In this document: positions 1 to 11,335 of the stretch, one piece after another | How positions within the stretch are numbered: the stretch's first letter is position 1 | Layout: every line of letters starts with the position of its first letter | Assembly: GCF_003265705.1 (NCBI RefSeq) | Contig: NW_020313057.1 | Location: 4,443,075-4,507,074 of the forward strand | DNA length: 64,000 bases | Source of the DNA: Callorhinus ursinus | Lineage: Eukaryota; Chordata; Mammalia; Carnivora; Otariidae | Direction of reading: 5' to 3' | Program-made: the position numbers and the translations under genes | The notes under the pieces: model-generated | What the model saw: the letters and a program-made list of their open reading frames with translations, nothing else | The model's database searches: none | What the model was told of the DNA's origin: nothing

Positions 1-4
1 TTAA

Positions 5-383
5 GTACTAATAACTGTTTATGCGCCCTCCCATATTCATGTGAAGCCCTAAGCCCCAGTGTGATGGCATTTGGAGATGGGGTCATAGGCAGGTATTTAG
101 GTTTAGATGAGGTCAGGAGAGTGGGGCCCTCATGGTGGGATTAGTGTCTTTATAAGAAGAGAAACCAGAGTCCAGTCCAGTTCTCTCCTCTCCTCTCCCC
201 CCCCACCGCCATGTGAGCACACAGCAAGGAGAAGGCCACCTGTAAGTCAGGAAGAGTCCTTAAAAGGAGCCAAATCAGTTGGCACCTTGATTTTGGATAT
301 GCCAGACTCCAGAACTGTGATGTCTGTCATTTAAGCTGCCCTGTTTCTGGTATTTTGTTATGGCAGCCTGAGCTAAGATACCC
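5..383 (+). repeat. MaLR-type LTR (MST/MLT1-like)
   Basis: This is an ancient ERVL-MaLR long terminal repeat. The family landmarks appear in order: CCCATATTCATGTGAAG near 31, a GTGTGATGGCATTTGGAGAT block near 59, GGGATTAGTGTCTTTATAAG near 138, GTGAGCACACAGCAAGGAGA near 214, and the GGTATTTTGTTATGGCAGCC end near 350. The left end lies at or beyond the window edge. No coding capacity is expected from a solo LTR. A short open frame inside it is a chance frame. Confidence 0.85.
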
Positions 384-786
384 ACTTATTTTGAAAACCA
401 TCTGTGAACCACCAGAATCCCAGAATCACTGATGGGGAAGTAAGTTTAGAATTGTGGTGAGGGGTGTGTCTCATTTTCAGGCCTGCAGATCATGAATAGG
501 TTGGGTGGTTTGGCTGCTGAGCTGACTGACAGGTTGCCTTCTTCAATCAATATCCTTTTACATCACGTTTCCCAAGTGCATGGTTTACAGCTCCATGTTA
601 GAAATGGAGTACCCCAATGAGAGCATGCCAAGCACTGGGACGGAGTTAGAAGGGTCAGGGATCAGGTGATGGGGAAAAAGGAGTAGAACCATCATGACAG
701 ATCAACAAATAAAATTAATTACTGGTGGCTATGGGAGAGAGGTTCACTGTGGGGGGGAGTATAGATGTAGAAAGAAACCGGCTATT
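384..786. other. Non-coding stretch, nothing recognised
   Basis: I see no gene, conserved motif or recognisable repeat here. It separates the left-edge LTR from the first Can-SINE. Confidence 0.5.
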
Positions 787-969
787 GGGGTGCCTGGGAG
801 GCTCAGTGGGTTAAGCATCTGACTCTTGGTTTCAGCTCAGGTTGTCATCTTACGGTCATGGGATCGAGCACCACACCAGGCTCAGCACAAAGTCTGCTTC
901 AGATTCTCTCCCTCTGCCCCTCCCCTCCTCTCTTAAATAAATAAATTAAATTAAATCTTAAAAAGAAAG
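787..969 (+). repeat. Can-SINE, older copy, with target-site duplication
   Basis: This is a tRNA-Lys-derived carnivore SINE. It has the head GGGGTGCCTGGGAGGCTCAG, an A-box-like tRNA segment, a B-box-like GGGATCGAGC, a pyrimidine-rich middle and an AAATAAATAAATTAAA tail. The flanks AAAGAAACCGGCTATT (771-786) and AAAGAAACTAGCAATT (970-985) match at 13 of 16 positions. That is an aged target-site duplication and fixes both ends. The divergence suggests an old insertion. Confidence 0.93.
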
Positions 970-985
970 AAAGAAACTAGCAATT

Positions 986-1584
986 AAAGAGGAGAGGACA
1001 GACATCATTCAAAAATTCTCTATTCTTCTTATTTTAAACTTTTCCATTAATTTAGAACAACCTGTCTTTGCTTTGAACTTGGGTTTGCTCAGTCTCTGAT
1101 CTTCCATGTCTATTACATTGTCCTGCTATCCCTGCATGTGAATTTTAAATATGCAAATATGAAATTGCAACAAAATTTCAGTTTATTTGTAAAATTTTAA
1201 GTAGTGCAAATCTCTTCAAATTAAAGAATCATTGTCAAGAAACATAATTTCAACGCTGCTGGATCAAGTACATGGTAAGTTCTGATTCCACCACAGCATA
1301 CTGCGACATAACTGAGTCAGCGTACCATGTACCCACTGTTAGTACTGGGTAGACCAAGCCATTCTTTACATGCACTTGAACTTCTCCATGCAGTTTCCAT
1401 AGATGTTATCCCCTTGTTTTAAAATTCACTGATAATTATAACTTAAAAAAATTTTTTATCTTACAACAATTTCTACACATTCATTAAAAGACAGTACTTG
1501 TGCTAATGCTGAAAAATGGGCTCCAAAAACCTGCTCCTCTAGAAGTTAGGTATAATAAAATATGAAGAAGGCTGCAGGAAACCA
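986..1584. other. Non-coding AT-rich stretch
   Basis: I see no coding signal. A 10-bp inverted repeat lies at 1268-1332 and is listed separately. Confidence 0.5.
1268..1332. repeat. 10-bp inverted repeat, 45-nt spacer
   Basis: GTACATGGTA at 1268-1277 is the exact reverse complement of TACCATGTAC at 1323-1332. No transposon ends were recognised around it, and the spacer has no obvious secondary pairing. Confidence 0.6.
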
Positions 1585-2070
1585 GGATATGTCACCCCAA
1601 AATATACCTCCTTGACATAAAATTTACTTTGAGCTGCAAGCAATTAAGAAGCAGTAAATGCAAGAAAAATATTCCCCCTCTTTTGTCTAAAGGCAAGAAA
1701 TAAGTTCTCCTTTTATTGGAGACAGACTCTATCAGCTCACAGACTGCATCAGGGAATGTACAAACAAACCTCATTCAACTAACCTTTTAGCTCCCTAGAC
1801 TCCTCACCATTTACCATCCCTGGCCCAAACCCCTCTGCGTTGTCAATCCTTCGCAAATTTATCGTTTGTGTAAAAGGTATAGAAGCTTCCAGCTCTGATC
1901 ACTCCACCTAGGTCTTCATTCTCTGGGGAAGGATCCCAAGTAACTGCCAAACTTCATTAACATGTGTGTTTTCTTCCCACTAATCTGTCTTTGTCCATTT
2001 CATCTTCAGAGCTAGCCAGGGACCTGAAGAGGGTCAAGGAAAACCTTTTTCTCTCCCTCAAAGGCCAAAC
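1585..2070 (+). repeat. Probable ERV-type LTR fragment
   Basis: The right half reads like the R/U5 part of a class I-like LTR: GGTCTTCATTCTCTGGGGAA, then ATTAACATGTGTGTTTTCTT, TCTGTCTTTGTCCATTTC, and CCAGGGACCTGAAGAGGGTC near 2020. The family name and the left boundary are uncertain. A repeat-library search would settle both. Confidence 0.45.
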
Positions 2071-2562
2071 AGTATAAGGCTGTACTGCTAATTTTAGAGA
2101 GCAGTCTGAGAAATACTAGCAGTAATGCTGAGATAATAATAAGTAGTGTTATAGCAAATATGCCTTGAAATTTACAAAGACCGTTGTTACCTAACTAGAC
2201 AGCAAGAGTAGAAAAGAGCTGGGGACACGGCTGCGAAGCAAGGTGGCCTTTGTGTGCCCCAGAGCAACGCTGGTTATAAATGTGTTTTTCCAGAACCATC
2301 TCCCCCATTCACATGTAGTCCTAAGAGGAAGGATGAAATATGCAGGATGTGATTGAGAGAGGCGGCGACAAATCCTCCTTTAATAATAAAAACATCTTTT
2401 TTTTCTTCGAATTCAGTTTCACAATATCTTCCTGGCTCAATCGGTTCAGAAAATTCCAAAACACAAACGCATGCCTCTCCACCTCATGGACCAGATCAGT
2501 GTAACTCCTGGTGTTCCATTATACTTCAATTCTGGCTATTTTGCCTTCTCGATGTCTGGGTG
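2071..2562. other. Non-coding stretch, nothing recognised
   Basis: No repeat or gene was recognised. Overlapping short frames on both strands here have no family signature. Confidence 0.45.
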
Positions 2563-2924
2563 TTACAGACTGACTGGTGTTCCACCCACTGATTTCAGAT
2601 GTGGAGATCCTAACCCCTCGTACATTTCAGAATGTGACCATATTGGAGGTGGGGTCTTTAAAGAGGTAATTATGGTTCAATAAGGTCAGATGGGTCCAAT
2701 ATGATGGGTGTCCATATAAGAGAGAAAGAGAGAGAGAGAGACCAGAACGTGAGCACACAGATATAACACTATGGGAACACAGAGAGAAGATGGCCGCCTA
2801 TAAGCCAAGGAGATGGGCCTCAGGAAAAACCAAATCTGCCAACCCCCTGAACTTGGACTTTCTGTCGTTAAGCCCCCCAGTCGGTAGCATTTTTGTTAAA
2901 GCATCCCTAGCAAAGTAATAGACT
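2563..2924 (+). repeat. MaLR-type LTR (MST/MLT1-like), second copy
   Basis: It starts TGTTACAGACTGACTGGTGT and runs through GGAGGTGGGGTCTTTAAAGA, TCCATATAAGAGAG, AGAAGATGGCCGCCTATAAG and CCCCAGTCGGTAGCATTTTT. It ends near AAAGTAATAGACTG. The order matches the MaLR LTR plan seen at the left edge of the window, but it is diverged. A GA-rich run has grown inside it. Confidence 0.75.
2719..2740. repeat. (GA)n microsatellite inside an LTR
   Basis: This is a nearly pure AG run with one AAA interruption. It lies at the position where other MaLR LTRs read AAGAGACCCCAGAG, so it has probably expanded from that sequence. Confidence 0.85.
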
Positions 2925-3199
2925 GGGCAATATAAAGGATACCCCATAATCATATAGGGGATCTTTGAATTACATTCTCTTCTTGTGTTTTACAAGATTT
3001 ATTGGGGGTGGTTGGGTGGGACAGTTTCTTCTACTGTATTTGCATTCTATGCTTTGTTTAATCATCAAATCATCAAATAATCTTGTATCAAGCCAAATAT
3101 GTTGTCCCTGTTTCCAAGGGACACATCGTCTACCATGGCAGGGGTGGGGTGGGGACTAAGACACACAGACAGGTAAGAACAGTGTAGATGGTTCTGACG
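2925..3199. other. Non-coding, G-rich toward the right
   Basis: GGTGGGGTGGGGACT near 3143 and GGGGGGTAGGGGGGGCC near 3200 could support G-quadruplex pairing. No gene was recognised. Confidence 0.4.
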
Positions 3200-3720
3200 C
3201 TGGGGGGTAGGGGGGGCCGATGAAGGTGCTTTGGAAAATCCCAGAAAGACACCTAGAAGGGCCCCAGGGACAGGGCAGGAGAAGGAGAGTCTGAGCTGTC
3301 TTAAAGGACGCGTTATATTTAGTCAAGTGGAGAAAAGCCCAGGGGGCAGGCAGACCCCAGTAATTTGGATTGTCATGAAAGGAGTCTCTGGTGAACGAAA
3401 TATCTTCGGGGGAATACAGTCAGTGAGAGAGGATTCCCAAAGGCAGGGAAGACTTGAGAGAACCGAGTTAAGAGGAAGGGCATGACAGGTGGGAGAAGAG
3501 GGTGGAGGCAGGAAGGAACAACATATGTACAGCAGGCTGACTTATCTGGAAAATGCACCTGGTGAGGATGAAGTCACATCATAAAGGATTCTGCAAATAG
3601 AGCCTTGGACTCGGATGGGCTGCAGGGGAAGACAGCAAATTCTAAGCTGCCCGGGATCTAAGGTGACCCACTTCAGAGAGGGATGCTGCGGAAGGAGTGA
3701 CTGTGTGTGGGTGTGGGTTT
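3200..3720 (+). repeat. Possible old interspersed repeat fragment
   Basis: GAAGTCACATCATAAAGGAT followed by CTGCAAATAGAGCCTTGGAC, near 3570-3610, resembles the same old mammalian repeat wording seen more clearly at 4976-6010. The match is partial and the call is tentative. Confidence 0.3.
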
Positions 3721-4690
3721 GGGGTGAGGGGCGTGGTGGGCCAAGGGCCCTTTCTGAGGTGTGCATGCTGTCTTCCAACAACGGTCTGTTGTTGTCATCC
3801 TGGAGGCCCACAGCTTTTAGATTCTCGGCCCCGTAGCCTTCCTGCCACCCTCAGAGGTGCTCACAGGAGCAGACCCATTCCTCCAAACCCTTGTTGGCCA
3901 GCTCTGCTGTGTGCACTGATTTCCACCCACCCAAGCAACAACTTTCATTGCTTTCCATGGAGCCTCAGGGAATCCTTGGAATCATCTTCTCTCTCGGTTT
4001 CCAACTACGCCCCTTCAGTTCCCAGCCGGCTGCCCCTCGAGGTGGGCCAGGGAAAGTGTGGTTATGGCCAAAACCATGGAAAAGAAACAACTAAAGGCAT
4101 TTTAATTGTGTATGGGAAACTTGCTTGCCGACACCCTGATAAAGAAATTCTACTTCTGCATTACTCGTGAGGAAAGGACCAGAGGATTTGTTGAGAAATT
4201 ATTAGCATGTTCAAGGTTTTGAGAGAAAATAACTCCTCTGTTCTAACTCAAAGCACCTGTTCATGTTTCAATAGAGATAATTAGAAATCATTTTTAGGTT
4301 TTTGTATTCCAAGAAAGCCAAGCATATCTTATTCCTCTTGAATCCCCAGGATCTACGACTATTGTATTCCAGTGGGAAAGGAAGAGAAAGAAAAGAAAGA
4401 AATCCACAAATAAAGAAATGGAAAACATTCAGGGTCCAAAATGTGGTTCAGAGAACCGAAACAAGCCTGAGATGAGTGGTGTAACCCTTTTTGAGCAGGC
4501 TCCAGGACCTGCCTCACCCCTGGATGACAGGAAAGAGCCAGCTGAGGGACTGTGGAGGGGAAGAGCTTCTGGGCAAAGGGGTGAGCCAGTCCCAAGATCC
4601 TGAGGACAGCAAAGGTCTTAACAGTATTTGGGGATCAAAAAAAGGTCAGCAGTGACTGCAGTCTTGTGGGCAATGGGTAGAATGGTTGAG
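3721..4690. other. Non-coding, includes a 157-codon chance frame
   Basis: A 157-codon frame (3697-4170, +) runs through here. Its translation has no recognisable domain, and a second frame overlaps it in another phase. I see no splice or promoter context supporting it. Confidence 0.45.
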
Positions 4691-4722
4691 AAAGAGGAAG
4701 GCCCAGATCATATGGCACCACA
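4691..4722 (+). repeat. Left part of an interrupted old repeat
   Basis: GGCCCAGATCATATGGCACC resembles the 'cagatcatgtagggcc' part of the repeat that resumes at 4976. The LTR at 4723-4975 appears to have landed between the two halves. Confidence 0.35.
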
Positions 4723-4975
4723 TGTGACAGATTGAATGTTTGTGCCCCACCCCCCTCGATTCATATGTTGAAAACCTAATCCCCAATGTGATGGTATTTG
4801 GGGGTGGGGTCTGTGGGAGGTCATGGGGCCATGAGGGCTCTCACTGGCACCCAACTATGCTGGTGCTCTGATCTGGGACTTCCAGGCTCCACAAACTGTG
4901 AGACATCAATTTCTACTGTTTATAAGCCACCTGTCTATGGTCCTTTGTAATGGCAGCCCAAATGGACTAAGGCAC
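4723..4975 (+). repeat. MaLR-type LTR, internally shortened
   Basis: It has the MST-like start TGTGACAGATTGAATGTTTG. This is followed by TATGTTGAAAACCTAATCCC, AATGTGATGGTATTTGGGGG and GGGAGGTCATGGGGCCATGA, then the 3' half with ATCTGGGACTTCCAGGCTCC. The end is GGCAGCCCAAATGGACTAAG. At about 253 bp it lacks the middle segment of the family (the TTATAAGAAGAG and GTGAGGACACAGC parts). Confidence 0.9.
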
Positions 4976-6010
4976 AATGCAAATGAATGTTCAAACAGGG
5001 TGTGTTTTTTCCACCTTTGGTAAGAAATCATTAGAAGGTTTTCAGTTGAGGGACAGGTGAACTTATATTTTTTCATGATCACGCTGGCTGCTACGTGGAG
5101 AATGGGTTGTAGAGGCAAGAGTGATTACAGGCAGATCACTGAAGAGCTACCGCGGCCATATCCGGGTGAGAGAGGAGGGTGGTTCAGCCTGGGGAACACT
5201 GGAACTAGAGAGAAGTGGACACACGTGGGGTACGTTTTGGAGACGCAGTAGACAAGACTCACTGATAAGGCTGACATGGGCATGCAGGAAAGAGAAGAAT
5301 CAAGAATGCCTCCTAGATTTTTGGCTTGAGACACAGCCAGGTGGTAGCACCATTATTTGAAATGGGGCACCTGGTGAAAGAACAGGTTTGGAAGGGTTAG
5401 AACAGCACTGACCACCAGAACTTCCTTCAATGACCGAATGCTTTTTACCTACAACGTCCAATATGGTAGCTGCTAGTCACAGGAGGTTATTGTACATTTG
5501 GAACATGCCAGCACACCTGAAGAACTGCCTTTTGCATTTAACTTTAATTAATGTAAATAGCCACATGGCCCTACCGTATTGGATTGCTCAGACCTAGAGC
5601 CTTGAGTAGGATATGTGGAATCTGAGGTGCCTTTTGGATGAAGATATCAAGCAACAGCTGTTGTCCTGAAGTTCAAGGACAAAGATCAGGACTAGAATTT
5701 AATATCAGCAAGTCATCCACAGGGAGATGGTCCCCAAAGCCAAGATGCTAGATGTGATCAATGACTGAGAGAGTGCAGTTGGATAAGAGAAAGATGTCTG
5801 AGCACTGGGAATGCCAACAACCAGGTAAAGAAGAGCCGGCAAAGACCAGGCAGAGAGGTAGGAGGTAAAGGAGAAGAGTGTGGTGCCATGGAAACCAAGG
5901 AGGAGGGTCTGAGAGGTCAAGCACCATGAGGACAGAGAAATATCCATTGTATTGGGCAAGACGAAGTCCAGGGCTGGAGGCAGAGAGTCGGGAGTCACTG
6001 GCATGTGAGA
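4976..6010 (+). repeat. Old mammalian interspersed repeat, unnamed
   Basis: Phrases such as GGCTGCTACGTGGAGAATGG, AGATTTTTGGCTTGAGACAC, AGGTGCCTTTTGGATGAAGA and GGAGAAGAGTGTGGTGCCAT follow the order of a widespread old mammalian repeat that I recognise by wording but cannot name safely. A hAT-like element (5403-5591) sits inside it. Open frames of 94-114 codons on both strands come from this repeat and are not genes. Confidence 0.45.
5403..5591 (+). mobile_element. hAT-Charlie-like non-autonomous DNA transposon
   Basis: It has CAGCACTGACC at the left, GTCCAATATGGTAGCTGCTA, AATAGCCACATGGCCCTACC, and CGTATTGGATTGCTCAG at the right. This matches the plan of hAT elements whose ends read CAGTGCTGTCCAATAG. 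The would-be 8-bp target duplications (GGTTAGAA, ACCTAGAG) are too diverged to count. The subfamily is not assigned. Confidence 0.6.
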
Positions 6011-6074
6011 TGGCCTCTAGACTGTGGGACTGGAGATGTCTGAGGAGACAGAGAAGAGATGGGTACCCAGGACG

Positions 6075-6165
6075 GAGCTCTCCGAGCCTCATTTTTCTCC
6101 TCTGTAAAAGGGGTAATTATACTTGCTTTAAGAATCAAGTGAGACAATGCAAGTCTGTCTAGGAC
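6075..6165 (-). repeat. MIR fragment
   Basis: GAGCCTCATTTTTCTCCTCT, TGTAAAAGGGGTAATTAT and AGAATCAAGTGAGACAATGC are the reverse-strand core of a MIR SINE. Confidence 0.75.
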
Positions 6166-7379
6166 TAGAACATGCCTCACTGTTCTACAAAAGCGCCTTC
6201 TGCCCTCCCGCTGAGGATCTCCAGCAGGCGCACAGACAAGGCACCTGTGAGGAAGCTGCTAGGAACAGAGCTGCCACCAGAGGAAGGTGACATAGTTCCT
6301 CTGGTTCTCTGGACATGAGAGCCCCTGTGCTTCTCTGTTCCCCCCAGACAGGCTGGGGATTTTGGAAAATATCCATGCCCTTGATTAGGATGGAGATTTG
6401 TGAAAATTTCAGCATTATTACATAATCTCGCAGTTTAGTATTGTGACTTCTTCTGCACTAATTAGCAATCTTTCTATACCTTATATAATGAGGATTTGCA
6501 AGGGGAGGGTCAGAATGCTATCAACCTAGCACAGTGTTATTTCCTGAGATGTTCTAGGTTCATCAAGCACTAGCTGACATGCCAAAGCCCCGCAGAGTGA
6601 CCTTCTGGTAGAACACACACAACACGGGCTCTGTAGGAACAGACACTCTTGGATATTTTAAATACAGTTTGGGGAAAAGTTCTGCAAAGAACTGTTTGAC
6701 TATTACACCCTGGCTTTCCAGGATTAGTTCCAATTAGGAAGATATTACTTGGCAACACATTGTTCTGATAGAATTTTTCTAATATTAGAATAGCCTTGCA
6801 TTCCTTGAGCAGATAACAACTGGAAGAAGCAGGCGATGGCTCTGGAATAGGTCTAGGAATGTGGCTTGGATACAGATAGTCCATAAATTGTAACTCCCAT
6901 GTAGGGAGTTGCCATTGGATGGTAAGCACATCTTTGTCTATCTTGGGTAAGGGACTATGTTCAAAGCTGATAGAGCGACTGCACACTCTCATGCACGCTC
7001 AGAATCAGACTCTGAAGGCAATTGGCTAAGGCTCCAATTTTAGGACAAGCTTAAAAACTGCATTTTAAATTCTTTTTTGTTTGTCCAGTTTTAATGACAT
7101 TCATTATATGTATTTATATGAGTTCTAGGGTTTCTCAGCCAATGGGGATCTCTACTGAAAATCTTACAGCAGATGTGTGGGAGAGCGTGTGTATTTAGGT
7201 AATGCAAGAAAGATCTAATGATACCTTCAAAAAAGTAAAAACAAAATAAAAATCGCCTGTCTACTGTTCAGCCTTGTGACATGCTCAATGCCTTTGTTGA
7301 TAAAGTCTGCAGGCTCCCCAAGTTTACTTTCTTTCAATAGCGCCGACAAAGGTCACTGTCACAGCTACCCACTGCAGGG
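6166..7379. other. Unique non-coding sequence
   Basis: I recognise no repeat or gene. A 140-codon minus frame at 6570-6992 has no recognisable domain and no compositional support. Confidence 0.45.
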
Positions 7380-7752
7380 TTCCCTGGCTCCAGGCCACTC
7401 CTGTACCTGTTGAACCCTCACATAGTTTCTTAATCTGATTCCTACTCATTGTGGGGGTCCTAGCTTGAATGCCATTACTTCAGAAAAGGCTTTCCTGACC
7501 CCCAGACCAGATTAGGTTCCCCCCAATTATATTCTCTTAACTCCTGTATTTCTATGCAACGCTCAGCTGTTAGAGTTAATTATTGGTATATTCATTTGTG
7601 TAATGCTCTGTCCTCCTACGCTGCCCCCACCTATCCCAGGTGATGAGCTCCATGAGGCAGAGGCAATTTCAGCTTCTTTGCTGCTTTTTTACCCAGGGCC
7701 TAGCAGGGTACCTGGCACAGATGAAATGCTAACTAAATATTTGCCAAATAAA
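7380..7752 (+). repeat. LINE-2 3' part
   Basis: The L2 tail order is visible: AAAAGGCTTTCCTGACCCCC, TTAACTCCTGTATTTCTATG, GATGAGCTCCATGAGGCAGA, GCCTAGCAGGGTACCTGGCA, and a worn AAATGCTAACTAAATATTTG end. It is diverged, as expected of this age class. Confidence 0.8.
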
Positions 7753-8224
7753 AAAAGATGTTGCATAAGAAATGCATAGTGAGCGGGGTCTGGGTCTTGC
7801 TGGGCATGGCATCCTTCAGCAATCATGCACATCCTCAAAGCATGTGCCACAGAGCACCAGACAGAAGGGCCCTGAAGACTATTCTATGGAGCAGACCAGC
7901 AGCTGAGCCAATTTTCTCTCGCTCTCCACCACATCCATTCCCTCCCTTATTCATTCATTTATTCCTGCCCTCCCAGCCTCCTAAACCTGCTGCTAGTTTG
8001 CATGCCATACCTCTGTCTCACCCGTCTTATCTTCCCGTGGCCTCCTCTGCTCTGGGTCTTGATTTTTTGCTGGGAGTAGGCACCCACACTCTGAAGAATG
8101 TCCTGGCTTTGCCCAGGGACCCTGAGCAGACTAGACCTTGTGGCTTCCCCTCAATAGAAGGTCATACCTACAAGCATCTACATTAAGAGAAGCCCTTCAT
8201 CATATTTGTATAATCATTCATTCA
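7753..8224. other. Unique non-coding sequence
   Basis: The interval is C/T-rich in its middle. A 142-codon frame at 7758-8186 has no recognisable domain. No repeat was recognised. Confidence 0.4.
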
Positions 8225-9072
8225 AAAAATTATGCCAACAACAGACATTTGAAAAGGTGCTCAACATCACTCATCATCAGGGAAACGCAAATCAAAACCA
8301 CAATGAGACATCACCTCACATCTGTCAGAGTGGATAAAATACAAAACACAAGAAACAACAGGTGTTGGCAAGGATGTGGAGAAAAAGGAACCCCCATGCA
8401 CTGTTGGTGGGAATGCAAACTGGTGCAGCCGTTGTGGAAACCAATATGGAGGTTCCTCGAAAAATTAAAAATAGAACTACCCTATGATCCAGTTATGGCA
8501 CTACTGGGTATTTACCCAAAGAACACAAAAACACAAACTCAGAGGGATACATGCACCACTATATTTATCGCAGCAGTATTTACAATAGCCAAAATACGGA
8601 AGCAGCTCAAGTGTCCATCGAAAGATGAATGGGTAAAGATGTGGTGTATACATATACAATGGAATATTCTTCGGATATAAAAAAGAATCTTTGCCATTTG
8701 TGACAACATGGGTGGAGCTAGAGAGTATAATGCTAAGTGAAATACGTCAGTCAGAGAAAGACAAATACCACATGATCTCACTCATATGTGGAAGTTAGGA
8801 AACAAAACAAACAAACAAAGGGGAAAAAGGGGAGATAAACCAAAAAAAAAAAAAAAAAAAAAAACAACCCAGACTCTTTACTATAGAGAACAAAGTGCTG
8901 GTTACCAGAGGGGAGGTGGGTAGGGGGATGGGCGAAACAGGTGGTGGGGATTAAGGAGTGCAACTGTCATGATGAGCACCGGGTGTTATACGGAAGTGTT
9001 GAATCCCCATATTGTACACCAGAAACTAATATAACTGTATGTTAACTAACTGGAATTAAAATTTTTTTTAAA
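8225..9072 (+). mobile_element. LINE-1, 5'-truncated, end of ORF2 plus 3' UTR
   Basis: The sequence encodes the C-terminal part of the L1 ORF2 protein in one frame through about 8680. Visible segments include [40 protein letters not shown] and [20 protein letters not shown]. It then runs into the carnivore L1 3' UTR (CATGATGAGCACCGGGTGTT, then GTATGTTAACTAACTGGAAT). A 24-A run near 8840 lies inside the 3' part. The reverse transcriptase and endonuclease are missing, so this is a dead truncated copy. I could not find a clear target-site duplication. Confidence 0.92.
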
Positions 9073-10603
9073 AAGTGCAAAAACAAAAGTAAAAACAAAG
9101 AAATAAGAAAATGACGTCCAAAACCCTTTTCAGAGGATCTGCCAAAGGTTAAGTTAGTGAGTGCTAGAGAGCAGGGCTTGGCGACGGAGGGTGAGGGACT
9201 GGCTGGCAATGACTCAGCCCGATCTGTGCCACGTGGACGGGATGGGGCTTGATAACAAGAGACACGAACAGGCTGCAGAACAAAAGCAGGTTAAGCCACG
9301 GAGTTTGTTGCCATTTGTATGTTTGAGGGCTAAGTATTTTAAGGCATTCCCCAGTAAATGTACTCATCCGTGTTATATGCGCACTGAAATGTTTTCTTCA
9401 ATTCATGTGCTCTTTTAGGAGGAAGGTAACAAAACGAACTACTGGCCAGACATTTCGAGTCAACCAGCCGCCCTACTGCTCCTTCACTCAGCTCAGACTG
9501 CTGCAAGGCTGGGGCTGTAACAAAACCTTCACTCGTGGCTATATAGCCAGTGCTTCTAGAACATATTTCCTATGTCTCCTAGTCCCCATATTGGGCAAAA
9601 GTACTGCTTGCTGGTGGATTTCTTCTTTTTTTTTCTAGCAGCCACACATTGACCTTCCACACTTAGCATAGAGGGAACTAAGATGCCACGTGACACTGAG
9701 CGTGGTCGTGGCAACATGCTCAAAGACAACATGTCACAACTTATAAAACCATATTATGTTTGTGTCTAGTGTGAGCCTTCACATAAAAAACTGGCAAAGT
9801 TTCTTCCAAGTTGATAAGGTCCATTAAGAAGGCAGGTCACTAACCCCAAACCACCATCCTGAAATTTGAAATGACAATTTAGAATTACTGTCTCCTCGAA
9901 GCAGCCATGCCCAAAACTTAGGGGCGGCCTTTGGGCAAAGACTGTTTATCAAGGTATGGATCTCTAGTAAGACCTCTAGTTCATATTTTTACAAGGAAAC
10001 TGTCTCTCTGTAAACACAAATCATTAAAATAAGAGTGTAAAACCTCTTCAGTGACAATCAAGTTCAATAGAGAAACAGAAGTCATGGAAAGAATCTGAAC
10101 CTCTGTAGTCCACACTTGGCTTGTTATCAGTCACTGCTAAGGAACATTCCAGGCCTTGCCTGGCCATGCCCACTGCCAACAGTTTGGGGACATGGCACAG
10201 TGGAGCCCCTCTCAATGGGCTGTGTAAGTAGCCACTGCCCTTACTGACAGAGAGTCACTCTGGGCTGCCACTGATCCCCAGACCAGAAGCTTGAAGCGGC
10301 TTGCAGTGGTTTTTCAGATTCCAAAAAGAAAGCTCTTTCTTCCCCTCCTCAAGTTTTGAAATTGTCCCAGAGGAGAACTCTGAGCCCTGCCCACCTAGTC
10401 CCTCTTCCAACACCAAGCATGTCTCCAAGACATGGTGCCCGGGACTCACATGAGCTTCATGCATCATTCCCCTTCTTTCTTCCTGATGTTCTAAGCACAG
10501 AATGGTTCTGTACTCCCTCAGGTCCGCAAGAGGACTTTGGCAGAAATATTGCTTACTCAAGATTTTTCTGAAAGGCACACTACGTATGCTTGCTTTGGAA
10601 CCA
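9073..10603. other. Unique non-coding sequence
   Basis: No repeat, gene or RNA was recognised. Short frames overlap one another on both strands. Confidence 0.45.
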
Positions 10604-10690
10604 TTTTTAAATATATATATATATATTTATATATTTTTATAAATTTGTAATATAAATTAAATATATTATAAATTATAAAATATATTTTAA
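10604..10690. repeat. AT-rich low-complexity run
   Basis: Almost pure A/T, beginning with (AT)n and decaying into AAATTATAAAATATATTTTA. It is a likely easily melted or slippage-prone region. Confidence 0.9.
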
Positions 10691-10812
10691 CAAGTAATAA
10701 CTAGAAAAGTTTAAATATCATGAGCTATGAGGGGTAAAGAGTGGAGTAGTCCCAGCCAAACTAGACACCAGGATAGCTCCTTAGCTTCTCTTTGCTGTGT
10801 CTCTGACTGGCG

Positions 10813-11335
10813 CCGAGATGGTTAATTTTGCATTTCAACTCGACAGGAACACAGGAGTCCCTATTCTGTGTGTATCTGTGAGGGTGGGTTTTTTTTTTTT
10901 TGCAAGATTAACATATGAATAGGTAGACTGAGTAAAGCAGATTGCTCTCCCCAATGTGGGTGGACCCCGTCCAATCAGTTGAAGGTCTGGATAGAAGAAA
11001 AAGGCTGAGAAAGAGGGAACTCCTCCTGCCTGAGTGCCTTAAAGCTGAGACATCTGTTTTTTTCTTGCCTTTGAACTTGAGCCAATACATCAGCTCCTTC
11101 TGTGTCTTGAGCCTATCAGTCTTTGGATGAGAACTACATCATCAACAATCCTGAGTCTCCAGCTTGCTGACTCACCCTGCTGATCTTGGGACTTGTCAGC
11201 CTCTCTAAAATTGTAAGCCAGTTCCTTACAATAAATCTCTTTATATATGTATATATACTTCTATAAAACACATAAAACATCATGTGTACACACACCCTAT
11301 TGGCCCTGTTTCTCTGGAGAACCCTGACTAATGCA
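10813..11335 (+). repeat. ERVL-type LTR (LTR33-like)
   Basis: This is a complete-looking LTR. It begins near GATGGTTAATTTTGCATTTC and contains AGACTGAGTAAAGCAGATTG, CCAATCAGTTGAAGGTCTGG, CTCCTCCTGCCTGAGTGCC and an AATAAATCTCTTTATATA polyadenylation-like segment. It ends GGAGAACCCTGACTAATGCA. The wording is a well-known mammalian LTR, but the exact family name is from memory. Confidence 0.75.

Noticed and set aside
3697..4170. 157-codon plus-strand frame
   Set aside because: The translation is low in structure with no known motif, and other frames overlap it. No support as a gene.
8138..8680. 180-codon frame as a possible gene
   Set aside because: From about residue 38 onward it is the C-terminus of LINE-1 ORF2, so it is a transposon remnant.
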